From contig NZ_WHVL01000006.1 of the NCBI RefSeq assembly GCF_020622355.1, positions 62,001 through 126,000 of the forward strand: a stretch of 64,000 nucleotides of DNA, given 5' to 3'. Shown here piece after piece: positions 46,780 through 54,600 of this stretch. Position 1 is the first letter of the stretch; each line of letters begins with the position of its first letter. The notes below the pieces were generated by a model. The model had not been told where the DNA came from, did no database searches, and saw nothing but the letters and a program-made list of their open reading frames with translations. Source of the stretch: Vreelandella malpeensis (lineage in GTDB: Bacteria; Pseudomonadota; Gammaproteobacteria; Pseudomonadales; Halomonadaceae). Both the position numbers and the translations under genes were made by a program.

Positions 46780-47220
46780 ATGAGCTTTTACGTCTACCTC
46801 TCCGGCGAGATTCACACCGACTGGCGCGACGAGATCCAGCGCGGCGCCGAAGCGGCGGGGCTCGACATCGTCTTCACCGCTCCGGTCACCGACCACGACG
46901 CCAGTGACGCCGCCGGCGACCACCTGGGCAAGCCGGAAAACGGCTTCTGGCGCGACCATCAGTCCTCCAAGGTCAACGCTATCCGCACCCGCACGCTGAT
47001 CGAGCAGGCGGATCTGGTCGTGGTGCGCTTCGGCGACAAGTACAAGCAGTGGAACGCGGCGTTTGATGCGGGTTACTGCTCGGCGCTGGCCAAGCCGTAT
47101 ATCACGCTGCATAGCGAAGATATCGTTCATCCGCTCAAGGAAGTGGATGCGGGGGCGCAGGCCTGGTGTACGACTACTGAGCAGGTCGTTGAGACGCTGA
47201 AGTACGTTCTTAAAGCGTAA
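46780..47220 (+). CDS. ytoQ: YtoQ family protein
   Basis: 146 aa, beginning SFYVYLSGEIHTDWRDEI, with FTAPVTDHDASDAAG and VNAIRTRTLIEQADLVVVRFGDKYKQWNAAFDAGYC (in parts). This is the YtoQ family, related in fold to nucleoside 2-deoxyribosyltransferases. The physiological function is not established. AAGGAG precedes the ATG. It is the last high-GC gene before the AT-rich accessory region. Confidence 0.88.
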   Translation: MSFYVYLSGEIHTDWRDEIQRGAEAAGLDIVFTAPVTDHDASDAAGDHLGKPENGFWRDHQSSKVNAIRTRTLIEQADLVVVRFGDKYKQWNAAFDAGYCSALAKPYITLHSEDIVHPLKEVDAGAQAWCTTTEQVVETLKYVLKA

Positions 47221-47238
47221 GCCAGACCCAGAAATACC

Positions 47239-47261
47239 CTGCAGGCCTTCACGGCCTGCAG
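47239..47261 (+). terminator. Hairpin after ytoQ
   Basis: Perfect 9-bp stem CTGCAGGCC / GGCCTGCAG with loop TTCAC, 18 bases past the ytoQ stop, without a T-run. Confidence 0.5.
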
Positions 47262-47640
47262 CCTCTAATCCTCTACTTTCCCCACCGCAGTCAACAACCC
47301 CGTAGCGCGGGGTAACGATTTGGCGAGGCACGAGCCAATGAGGCACCCGCGAAGGGCAGCGCTAACTGCCCCGATGCCGTCACAGCGCCCAGAACTGGTG
47401 CAGTAACTAGCTGGAGCCAACCCCGTTTAATTCACTCCTGAAAAGTCGCTCTCATTAGTTCTGCATGGATCTACGACCTATTGTGGACCGCTATCATGAA
47501 ATTACTACGTGACCGAAGGAAAATTCGTGGGTAGAGTATGATTGGCATGAGCGAAACGAGCGAGCATGCGAATAATTAATATGCTGCCTGACAATTAGTC
47601 AATGACATTTGAATCAATACTTTATGGTTCATACGCGAGC
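47262..47640. other. Non-coding stretch at the left edge of the accessory region
   Basis: No convincing ORF on either strand. It contains a two-hairpin repeat element (47302-47362) and then AT-richer sequence. Base composition changes over this interval from the surrounding high-GC type to the AT-rich type of the Qat genes. No integron integrase gene is found here. Confidence 0.5.
47302..47362 (+). repeat. REP-like two-hairpin repeat, copy 1
   Basis: It starts GTAGCGCGGGGTAA, contains GGCACCCGCGAA and then GGGCAG...CTGCCC. Stem 1 pairs CGCGGG(G) with CCCGCG and stem 2 pairs GGGCAG with CTGCCC. A related copy at 59298 has the same first stem and a different but complementary second stem. Confidence 0.5.
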
Positions 47641-47766
47641 TGCATAACATCTATGAACGCGCCGATGCGTTTATTGATGTTATACAGCAGGATAGATAAT
47701 CACTGTTATATGGCACCGCAGTAACGGGACTTCGACCCAAAGCGGCATTACTCCTTTCGTTAGGCA
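47641..47766 (+). other. Possible degenerate attC (left end of the array)
   Basis: TGCATAAC at 47641 and CGTTAGGCA near 47758-47766 are nearly complementary (one mismatch in eight) and 126 bp apart, the length class of long attC sites. The inner arms pair poorly. GTTAGGC is a perfect R' core. Low confidence. Confidence 0.35.
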
Positions 47767-47792
47767 ACTAGTTTAAGGATCAATAAACTCCA

Positions 47793-49565
47793 ATGTGGCC
47801 AGATAAAGAATCGAAAATCGACTTTCTCAACTTTAATGAGATTGCAGAATCAATAAAAGACCTAATAACCGAAAAAGAGTTAATGCCAATATCTATTGGT
47901 GTATTTGGGGATTGGGGAGCTGGAAAGTCAACAGTTTTAGAGTTGACAGCTAAAGCGTTAGAAAAGGAAGAGCAAGACTATATCCAAATCCATTTCGATG
48001 CGTGGACATTTCAGGGATATGACGATGCAAAAGCTGCATTATTAGAAACTATAGCTGCGCAGCTTGTCGAGGCTGCTGGAAATGATAAAGAACTACTTGA
48101 AAAGGCACTCGATTTTGCCAAACGAATCGACAAAGTAAGGTTCATGGGCTTAATCGCTGAAGGTGCTGCCGCAGTATCTGGAATGCCGACATTTGGCGCG
48201 ATTCAAGACTTTTTCGGATGGGCTAGTGATGCCACTGATGATGAAGACGATGACAATATAGATCTTAAAGACCTTCAGAATGACGTAAAGGAGCTTGGAA
48301 AGGTAGGCAAAAAAACTAAGGGGGTTATCAAGCCCAAGAAGAAGTTTTCTCCCCCAAAAGAAATCAGAGAATTTAGAAAGTCGTATATATCTTTATTGAA
48401 GGCCTTTGATAAACCTGTTATTGTCTATGTTGATAACCTCGATAGGTGTTTGCCAGAAAACACTATTTCTACGCTAGAAGCAATTAGACTGTTCCTGTTC
48501 ATGCCTAACACCGCATTTGTTGTTGCGGCTGATCCTGATATGATTCGCTTGGCAATTCCGCATTTCCATAAAGGTGCGTCAGTACGTCATCAAACTGACT
48601 ATTTAGATAAACTTATACAAATTCCTGTACACGTTCCAAAGCCTGGTGTTGCTGAAATCAGGGCTTATTTGATTATGTTGATTACCCAAGACAGAAAAAT
48701 ACCTCAGGAATCATTCGATCAGATACGAGAGGGCTTAGAGGAATCACTCAAGTTTGCATGGAAACAGGAACAAATATCGGTAGATGATTTATTGGGAAAA
48801 TGTGACTTGCCCAATAAGGCAGAGCTCCGCGAAGAGTTTAAGGTGGCAGAACAACTCGCCAAAATCATGGCTGAATCCACCAATATTAATGGAAATCCAA
48901 GAATTGTTAAGCGTCTGCTAAATCAAGTCAGGATGAGGAAAAAAACAGCTCATCGTCGAGGAATGCAGTTAGATGAAAGAACTATCACAAAGCTAGTTAT
49001 ATTCGAGCGTTGCATGGGGGTTCAAGCAACAAAGAAGCTGTATGAATTAATTGATAATGAAAAAGGACAGCCCTCTTTAATTTCTGATCTCGAAGATTCA
49101 GAGAGTGAAATTGACATTAATGCACTTCCTGAAGAATGGAAGCATGATGTGCCATTTATAAATAAGTGGTCAAGATTAAGACCTCAATTTACCGGCATAG
49201 ATCTGACGGCGGCTGCCTATTTAAGTAGACAGAATATCCCAATGGGTTCAATTAACTCTGTCATGTCTGGAGCAGCCCAAGCACTACTCGAAGGTTTGAT
49301 AAGGCAGAAAACCAAAGCCAGTCAGGCTAGTGATCTGCTTTTGGAAAAAACATCCAGTGAAGAATATGTATCCGTAATGGATGGTTTAGTAGATCACTTA
49401 CGCCAAATTGAAGATTGGGAGCCAAAAACTCCCGGCGTATACGGTGCTTGGAAATTAGCCAAATATGATCAGCGGTGCAAAGATATTTTCCTGGCAGCAG
49501 CAAAGAAAGCGCCGAAGAAGCGATGGCTTTCATCAATAATAAATGAGTTGGGTGGAGATAATTAA
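47793..49565 (+). CDS. qatA: QatA, KAP-family P-loop NTPase of the Qat defence system
   Basis: 590 aa. Walker A VFGDWGAGKSTVLE at about 37-50, IQIHFDAWTFQGYDD after it, Walker B VIVYVDNLDRCLPENT at about 209-224, and FVVAADPDMIR, the layout of KAP NTPases. A strongly acidic stretch followed by a lysine-rich one lies at about 147-186, between Walker A and B. KAP ATPase followed by QatB, a QueC-like and a TatD-like protein is the known four-gene anti-phage system Qat. Codon use is AT-rich, unlike the neighbouring chromosome. Confidence 0.93.
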   Translation: MWPDKESKIDFLNFNEIAESIKDLITEKELMPISIGVFGDWGAGKSTVLELTAKALEKEEQDYIQIHFDAWTFQGYDDAKAALLETIAAQLVEAAGNDKELLEKALDFAKRIDKVRFMGLIAEGAAAVSGMPTFGAIQDFFGWASDATDDEDDDNIDLKDLQNDVKELGKVGKKTKGVIKPKKKFSPPKEIREFRKSYISLLKAFDKPVIVYVDNLDRCLPENTISTLEAIRLFLFMPNTAFVVAADPDMIRLAIPHFHKGASVRHQTDYLDKLIQIPVHVPKPGVAEIRAYLIMLITQDRKIPQESFDQIREGLEESLKFAWKQEQISVDDLLGKCDLPNKAELREEFKVAEQLAKIMAESTNINGNPRIVKRLLNQVRMRKKTAHRRGMQLDERTITKLVIFERCMGVQATKKLYELIDNEKGQPSLISDLEDSESEIDINALPEEWKHDVPFINKWSRLRPQFTGIDLTAAAYLSRQNIPMGSINSVMSGAAQALLEGLIRQKTKASQASDLLLEKTSSEEYVSVMDGLVDHLRQIEDWEPKTPGVYGAWKLAKYDQRCKDIFLAAAKKAPKKRWLSSIINELGGDN

Positions 49566-50449
49566 TGGGGACTTCGGCATCAAATACAGGACCAAATAAT
49601 AAGAGCCCACTTATTCCTCCATGGGCAGAGCAAGGCGATTCTGTGGAAGTTGGAGCTGGTGAGGGAAATGTGCACGATGGAGACGATGATCAACAAACAC
49701 CACATGACGCCGATGGCAATGAGCCATCCCAGGAAGTCGATAATGGAAAGGTGCAAGAACAGATTCCGGGACCAGTTCCAAATATCCCATCACCAAATCG
49801 TCTGGCAGGTGCAAGAAGAGCTTTCGGGGATTACGCAAAATCAAGTGGCAATAGCTCTAATCTAAGAGGTTCCCTTAAGAAGTATTCAAGAAGCTCTGGC
49901 GGAGGCTCAGGAATAAGCCGCCGATTAGCAAGCGGGATCACTGCGGGTTCCGGCTTATTAGGAATGATGCAAGGTGATAGTGTTAGAGTTAATGATAGAA
50001 CCCTCTCTCTATCGGACCTTAATGGACTATCTACCGACCAAGCTATAGATCGTATCAGCGAGCATCTAACGCCTGAAAATGGTGATGCTGACTCAGTGCG
50101 TTTAGCACTTGATTTCGCATTAGCGGAAGTGCTAGCTGAGGAAGACATATTTGATGAGTCTATGTTTACGGATGAAGTCGTTCAAGAAGCTATTTCCTGT
50201 TACTTAACGGATCTTATTTTTCAAGATGTAGTAAATGGAATGGGAAAGGCTTGGTTTCATGCTGAACACCCAAGTAAACACCACCGAATGGAAGAAGAAT
50301 TAAGGGATCTAATAAAAGTGATAACTCAATCCAATGTGGAAAAAGTGACGAATGACAATGGAGGGGGTATATCGAAAGAAAATATCACTAAGATACAAAT
50401 CGACGTGATATCACAGACTGTAGATGAGTGGGAGAATTTCGATGGTTAA
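49565..50449 (+). CDS. qatB: QatB, Qat defence protein of unknown function
   Basis: 294 aa. It begins MGTSASNTGPNNKSPLIPPWA, the signature start of QatB, followed by a low-complexity acidic region (about 25-70), a Gly/Ser/Arg-rich segment (RSSGGGSGISRRLASGITAG) and a helical C-terminal half. No catalytic motif is recognisable. Its ATG overlaps the qatA stop (TAATG), and its end overlaps qatC. Confidence 0.9.
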   Translation: MGTSASNTGPNNKSPLIPPWAEQGDSVEVGAGEGNVHDGDDDQQTPHDADGNEPSQEVDNGKVQEQIPGPVPNIPSPNRLAGARRAFGDYAKSSGNSSNLRGSLKKYSRSSGGGSGISRRLASGITAGSGLLGMMQGDSVRVNDRTLSLSDLNGLSTDQAIDRISEHLTPENGDADSVRLALDFALAEVLAEEDIFDESMFTDEVVQEAISCYLTDLIFQDVVNGMGKAWFHAEHPSKHHRMEEELRDLIKVITQSNVEKVTNDNGGGISKENITKIQIDVISQTVDEWENFDG

Positions 50450-51773
50450 CTTCTATTTCAACAATGATCCGTCTCAACTCCCTGAGTATTCAGATACTTG
50501 TCACCCAGTTCAGCTCTTTAATACGCACCCGTATGACAGCTCTAAGCATAGTAGATCTTCTGGTAGTTTACTACAGCGAGTGCGTGAGCTCGGCATTAAT
50601 GTCGATGAGAAAGCTATAGATTTGATAACGATAGCTAGTGCTGTTACTGCTGCTGAGACATTTGAGCGTAGAGGCGATGCAGCTGACGCATGGTCAAGAG
50701 TAATGCACCTTTATATCCCGGTATTCGGTGATGATTTATGGAATATGTTATCGGATCGTTTAAGTTTTATTTTGAACTTCTTGACAGGCGATCAGTGGAA
50801 ATTTACGTTCACTAAAACATCGCTTCAAATGCCAAAACCTATAGTCAGCAAAAAATCAAAAGCGAAGCTGAGTAGCCTTATAGGGTTAAACTCCGTCTGT
50901 CTATTCTCTGGTGGGTTAGATAGCGCAGTTGGGGCAATAGACATCCTAAATGGGAAGTCTCAATATAAACCGCTGTTGCTAAGTCATGCGTACCGTGGCG
51001 ATGGTGTTAAACAAGAAGATATTAAAAAGCTTCTAAAATCCCAGTATGGTGAGCTTTCTTATAGTATTTCACCTAGCCTGATATCTAGGCGAAATGGTAA
51101 AACTGATGTCTCGATGCGAGGAAGAAGTTTCAATTTTATCGCTATGGCTGTTTTAGGTTTATCGGCTCTTAGAAACGCCAATATGGATGATAGTATTTCA
51201 ACAATTGTTGTGCCGGAGAATGGGTACATTTCTATCAATCCGCCACTCACAAGACGGAGAATAGGCAGTCATAGCACACGGACTACGCACCCGTATTTTT
51301 TAAACCGTCTTGAAGAACTCCTAAAAGACGCAGGCTTAAACGTAAAGTTTGTTAATCCATACCAATTCAAAACCAAGGGGGAAATGTTAGCCGAGTGTGT
51401 TGACCAAGCAGCGATAGCTGAAGCAATACCATTAAGTGTATCCTGCAGTCATTGGCATAGAAGGCATAAGCAATGTGGCCACTGCGTTCCTTGTTTAATA
51501 AGACGTTCTTCGATTCACCATGCAGGTTTCTCTAACGATGCATCATACGTCAGCCAGAACTTAAAATTTGTCCATAAGGAACAGGAGACCAGAGATGACC
51601 TACACGCAGTGCAGGCTGCGATTATTAGGCTTGGGCAAACCAATGATTACAAAGGCTGGGTTCGGCAAAGTGGTTCACTGCCTGAAGATAAAGATACTAG
51701 AGAGAAACTTGAATCTACAATCAAGCGTGGATTGAAGGAAGTAGAGACCTTTCTTAAGGCGGAAAAAGTATAA
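50442..51773 (+). CDS. qatC: QatC, QueC-like PP-loop ATPase of the Qat system
   Basis: 443 aa. An N-terminal extension of about 150 residues precedes the QueC-like part, with PP-loop CLFSGGLDSAVG (about 153-164) and a C-terminal Cys set C-x9-C-x2-C-x2-C (335, 345, 348, 351: CSHWHRRHKQCGHCVPC). This is the QueC arrangement used for 7-cyano-7-deazaguanine synthesis; in Qat the modified target is not established. I prefer ATG 50442 (GGGAG upstream); ATG 50424 in frame is possible. Confidence 0.92.
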   Translation: MVNFYFNNDPSQLPEYSDTCHPVQLFNTHPYDSSKHSRSSGSLLQRVRELGINVDEKAIDLITIASAVTAAETFERRGDAADAWSRVMHLYIPVFGDDLWNMLSDRLSFILNFLTGDQWKFTFTKTSLQMPKPIVSKKSKAKLSSLIGLNSVCLFSGGLDSAVGAIDILNGKSQYKPLLLSHAYRGDGVKQEDIKKLLKSQYGELSYSISPSLISRRNGKTDVSMRGRSFNFIAMAVLGLSALRNANMDDSISTIVVPENGYISINPPLTRRRIGSHSTRTTHPYFLNRLEELLKDAGLNVKFVNPYQFKTKGEMLAECVDQAAIAEAIPLSVSCSHWHRRHKQCGHCVPCLIRRSSIHHAGFSNDASYVSQNLKFVHKEQETRDDLHAVQAAIIRLGQTNDYKGWVRQSGSLPEDKDTREKLESTIKRGLKEVETFLKAEKV

Positions 51774-52510
51774 TGATGGATCTACACTGTCACGTTGACC
51801 TCTACCCTGATCACGGAGAAATTCTACGAGATATCGAAAACTCTGGCTATTACGTTCTATCTGTAACGACAGTACCTTCTGCTTTCAGAGGTACCGTCGC
51901 TCTCGCCGAAAACCTCACCAATTGCAGAACAGCTTTAGGGTTGCACCCACAATTAGCGCATCAAAGGCATAATGAGCTCCCATTATTTGATTCTCTGTGT
52001 AACGAGACACGGTACATTGGTGAAATTGGGCTGGATGGCTCTAAAGGTTATGCTGAGCATATTGAAGATCAACTTTTGGTATTTGAGCACATTCTGAAAA
52101 AATGCTGTGAGTTTGAAGATAAAATTCTCACCATTCACAGTCTTAATGCGGTTGATGAAGTTCTGAAGTTATTGAAGAAGTATCCAAGCTCTGGAGTTCC
52201 AATTCTACATTGGTTTTTGGCAAAAAAAAAACAAGTCGCCAATGCGATTGAACTTGGATGCTACTTTTCAGTTGGTCCAGCAATGATTAATTCAGCTAGA
52301 GCAAAAAAAGTAATTTCATGGCTGCCGCGAAACAAGGTCTTATTAGAGAGCGATGGGCCATTTGCTAAGACGGATGGAAGACCAACTTTGCCATCAGATG
52401 TTGTTCTAGTGATTAGGTATCTTTCGGAGTTGTGGGAAAGGCCAATTAACCAAATACAGGACGATCTCAAATTAAATTTGAAATATTTAATCTCATCGAA
52501 GAAGTTATAA
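51773..52510 (+). CDS. qatD: QatD, TatD-like metal-dependent DNase of the Qat system
   Basis: 245 aa. TatD metal ligands are visible: MDLHCHVDL (HxH), YIGEIGLDG (Glu), LTIHSLNAV and PILHWF (His), and LLESDGPF (Asp). It is coupled to qatC by TAATG and closes the operon. The family cuts DNA; in Qat it is required for defence. The attC-like site begins 36 bases after the stop. Confidence 0.93.
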   Translation: MMDLHCHVDLYPDHGEILRDIENSGYYVLSVTTVPSAFRGTVALAENLTNCRTALGLHPQLAHQRHNELPLFDSLCNETRYIGEIGLDGSKGYAEHIEDQLLVFEHILKKCCEFEDKILTIHSLNAVDEVLKLLKKYPSSGVPILHWFLAKKKQVANAIELGCYFSVGPAMINSARAKKVISWLPRNKVLLESDGPFAKTDGRPTLPSDVVLVIRYLSELWERPINQIQDDLKLNLKYLISSKKL

Positions 52511-52545
52511 AGTCCAAGAGTGATCATTACGCACGATTTAAATGC

Positions 52546-52615
52546 GTATAACAAGTGGCTGTTGGCGGATGCGTCTACGCTGCGCTTCGGCACGCCGCAA
52601 AGCCAAGCGTTAGAA
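52546..52615 (+). other. attC-like integron site 1 (after qatD)
   Basis: 70 bp between GTATAAC and GTTAGAA. Inner arms pair: AACAAGTGGCTGTTGGCG against CGCCGCAAAGCCAAGCGTT, with unpaired bases, as in classical short attC sites. Together with sites at 52938 and 53850 it defines cassettes. Confidence 0.75.
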
Positions 52616-52627
52616 GGAGTGAAAATT

Positions 52628-52921
52628 ATGGGCTCATCAGACGAATATTTAACCGCTGTGCAGGAGTGGTCTGTCCGGCTTAAGGAAAAGGGTAAGGAGC
52701 GATTTCTTGAGCTGGGCGGTAATAAGACACTAGCCGATTGGCATTATCGAGTAAGCGTGCCAGCGAGGGAGGAAAGAACTTAGCAAGAGCTTGTCGAGGA
52801 AGTACGCTCGCTCGGCATTTCGCAAATTCAACGAGAGTGTGAGAGATCGGGGCTGAATCTATCCATTGATGAGATTAGCCAGTTGAATTCGCACGACTAT
52901 TTGGAGGGTGCGAAACAGTGA
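52628..52921 (+). pseudogene. Small cassette ORF interrupted by an in-frame amber codon
   Basis: ATG 52628 after AAGGAG reads 51 codons (MGSSDEYLTAVQEWSVRL... to PAREERT), then TAG at 52781-52783, then continues in the same frame for 45 more (QELVEEVRSLGISQIQRE...) to TGA at 52919-52921. Both halves have ordinary protein composition, so the original product was probably 97 aa. It is bounded by two attC-like sites, making a 0.4-kb cassette. Function unknown; a sequencing error or amber suppression are alternatives. Confidence 0.6.
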
Positions 52922-52937
52922 TGCCGCGCTGTTGCTC

Positions 52938-53036
52938 TTCTAACAAGTCGCTTGAGTTCGCTCCGGCCCTGGCTGGGCCTTCGCCGGACGGGCTTTCCGC
53001 TCCGCTGCAAGCCCGTCGCTCAGCTCGGCGTTAGCT
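52938..53036 (+). other. attC-like integron site 2
   Basis: 99 bp from TTCTAAC to GTTAGCT. The outer arms pair (CTAACAAGTCGCTTGAG with CTCAGCTCGGCGTTAG), and the centre is GC-rich with further self-complementarity (CCGGCCC, GACGGGC). It is 16 bases after the broken ORF and 14 before the protease gene. Confidence 0.75.
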
Positions 53037-53050
53037 CTCATGGTGCCCAC

Positions 53051-53848
53051 ATGAAACTCAAAATCGCGCCATCACATTTATCGACCAGTTTGATGTTTAC
53101 GGTTGTTCGGTTGGAGGCCGTTGATAATGAGGGAGAGGAGGCAATTGGCACTGGGTTCTTCTTCCAGGTTCACGGAGACGACACGTCAGATGTACTTGTA
53201 ACGAACAAACATGTCATCGAAGGCGCAGATGTGGTTCGGTTTCCAATGCACCGTACAAAGATCGACACAGATGGTCGCGTAGAGCTTGGTCGCCACGAGT
53301 TCATTGCAACAAGGTACTCGGAGTGGCTTCACCATCCAGACCCAGAGGTTGATCTCTGTTGTTTGCCAGTTGCGCCGAGGGCTGAAAATTTTAAGGAAAA
53401 AGGATTCTTCTATCAGGTGATTTCCTCGGCTTCAATCCTAACTGCCGAAGAACTAGAACGGCTTCCTTCATCAATGGGCATCGCCATGGTAGGGTTTCCG
53501 ACTGGGCTCTGGGATTCTCACCATGGTCTTCCTATCATTCGGCATGGCGTCACCGCTTCTCACGCGGCGGTGCCTTTCGAGGGGGAATCCAACGTGGTAG
53601 TTGATATTGCTTGTTTCCCTGGCTCTTCCGGTTCGCCAATCATGTTTGATGATCGTAGTTATTTCGCAAGCGCATCAAAGTTTCTAGGTGTCTTGCATTC
53701 CGGGCCGACATTCACCAATACCGGTAATGTAGTGACTACGGCTATACCTACCAAGAAGCAGGTTGCTGCAGTGGATGCCATGATGCATCTTGGATATGCA
53801 GCGTCTGCAGCTCGAGTCTTAGAGCTGGCGGAGCTTGCAAAAAAATGA
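53051..53848 (+). CDS. Trypsin-like serine protease in an integron cassette
   Basis: 265 aa. Catalytic triad by motif: His54 in VTNKHVIEGAD, Asp101 in DPEVDLCCLPV and Ser195 in CFPGSSGSPIMF. GTGFFFQVH precedes the His as in chymotrypsin-fold proteases. No signal peptide or PDZ domain is seen, so it is probably cytoplasmic. I chose ATG 53051; the open frame continues upstream only through the attC site. Trypsin-like proteases occur in several prokaryotic defence systems, so a defence role is possible but not shown. Confidence 0.8.
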   Translation: MKLKIAPSHLSTSLMFTVVRLEAVDNEGEEAIGTGFFFQVHGDDTSDVLVTNKHVIEGADVVRFPMHRTKIDTDGRVELGRHEFIATRYSEWLHHPDPEVDLCCLPVAPRAENFKEKGFFYQVISSASILTAEELERLPSSMGIAMVGFPTGLWDSHHGLPIIRHGVTASHAAVPFEGESNVVVDIACFPGSSGSPIMFDDRSYFASASKFLGVLHSGPTFTNTGNVVTTAIPTKKQVAAVDAMMHLGYAASAARVLELAELAKK

Positions 53849-53849
53849 G

Positions 53850-53947
53850 AGCCAACAAATCCTTGCGCCGGACGTTTGACTCGCTGCCCATTTTGCTTCC
53901 GCAAAAACGGCCATCGCCTCAAACGCCGGTGAACTCATGCGTTAGGC
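53850..53947 (+). other. attC-like integron site 3
   Basis: 98 bp from AGCCAAC to GTTAGGC, with strong inner pairing GCCGGACGTTTGA / TCAAACGCCGGT and central TTTTGC / GCAAAA around TTCC. Two bases after the protease stop. Confidence 0.8.
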
Positions 53948-54214
53948 CTGATCGTAATGCCCTCCAATAGCAAAAACGTATAGGGACGTGTTGTCAAATC
54001 GGTATATAAGCCTGTCTTTCTGTGAGATACGCCGTGACCATAGGCCTGATAGATTGTGTTTCAACGGTTCAGGTTTGCCTATTCTAGTGGTTGGGTCGTC
54101 GGAGCGGAGCATTTCTTTCAGCAATTTGCAGAGCGCTTTGTGCAGCTTCTTGTCTTTCTCTCGCATCTTTTCATAGGCTTCCCAAGTGCTGCCCTCAAAT
54201 ACCAGTGATCTCAT
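53942..54214 (-). CDS. YoeB/Txe-family toxin
   Basis: 90 aa type II toxin, ribosome-dependent mRNA interferase of the RelE superfamily. LVFEGSTWEAYEKMREKDKK at the N-terminus, GKPEPLKHNLSGLWSRRISQKDRL with the catalytic Glu and Arg, and YVFAIGGHYDQ with the C-terminal His as in YoeB. It is encoded opposite to the cassettes; its last bases overlap the R' end of attC site 3. It overlaps the antitoxin gene by 20 bases. Confidence 0.9.
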   Translation of the reverse strand: MRSLVFEGSTWEAYEKMREKDKKLHKALCKLLKEMLRSDDPTTRIGKPEPLKHNLSGLWSRRISQKDRLIYRFDNTSLYVFAIGGHYDQA

Positions 54215-54467
54215 TCATCTGCTCATCATTGGGTGTGTATCCTCGGCCACGGTTGTGAGTATCGAGAGATGTCGCAATTTGCTGCATCAGGTCTCGGTTC
54301 TGGAGCACATGCAGGGTTTCCTGTTCTCTTTCCCAGTCTTCAGCACTCATGACTACGAACGCCTCTCCGGCGCGACGTGTCACCTTGAGGGGTTCATGGT
54401 TGTTAACAACCTGTTCTACAAGGCTTTTCAGGTTGTCCCTGAATTTGTTTACACTGATGATATCCAT
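54195..54467 (-). CDS. Phd/YefM-family antitoxin
   Basis: 90 aa. MDIISVNKFRDNLKSLVEQV and EPLKVTRRAGEAFVVMSAEDWE are the Phd/YefM DNA-binding and dimerisation part, and the rest is the toxin-binding tail. Two adjacent ATG codons (54470 and 54467) follow AAGGGTGGG; I take the second, which matches the family start. It neutralises the YoeB-type toxin and probably represses its own promoter through the palindrome at 54482. Confidence 0.9.
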   Translation of the reverse strand: MDIISVNKFRDNLKSLVEQVVNNHEPLKVTRRAGEAFVVMSAEDWEREQETLHVLQNRDLMQQIATSLDTHNRGRGYTPNDEQMNEITGI

Positions 54468-54481
54468 CATCCCACCCTTAC

Positions 54482-54498
54482 GTACGGAAACTCCGTAC
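54482..54498. promoter_or_regulatory. Palindrome upstream of the antitoxin, likely autoregulatory operator
   Basis: GTACGGA-AAC-TCCGTAC, 7-bp arms with a 3-base centre, 15 bases before the antitoxin start. Confidence 0.55.
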
Positions 54499-54600
54499 AA
54501 CTGTAGCGCAGTAGCCCTGACAAGACCAGTGATGGCTGCGTCTACCACATTACGGCTTTACTCTGTATGAACATTTGACCCAAGGCGACCCATCGATCCC

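Larger units (their letters stand above)
47641..53947 (+). mobile_element. Integrase-less integron cassette array (CALIN-like) carrying Qat defence
   Basis: AT-richer region with three well-formed attC-like sites (52546-52615, 52938-53036, 53850-53947), each with RYYYAAC-type and GTTRRRY-type ends and an imperfect inverted repeat, plus a weaker candidate at 47641-47766. Units by position: qatABCD, an amber-interrupted small ORF, and a trypsin-like protease. A reverse-oriented toxin-antitoxin pair follows without a visible attC. No intI gene is in the window. The array reading is strong on the right; the left boundary is inferred. Confidence 0.7.

Noticed and set aside
47641-47690. Compact hairpin TAACATC...GATGTTA as a short attC
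   Set aside because: Its R' end (GTTATAC) departs from GTTRRRY and the spacing is very short; the longer pairing to GTTAGGC is slightly better, though also weak.
52952-53050. N-terminal extension of the protease frame
   Set aside because: It would translate attC site 2 and lacks a ribosome site; ATG 53051 fits the cassette.
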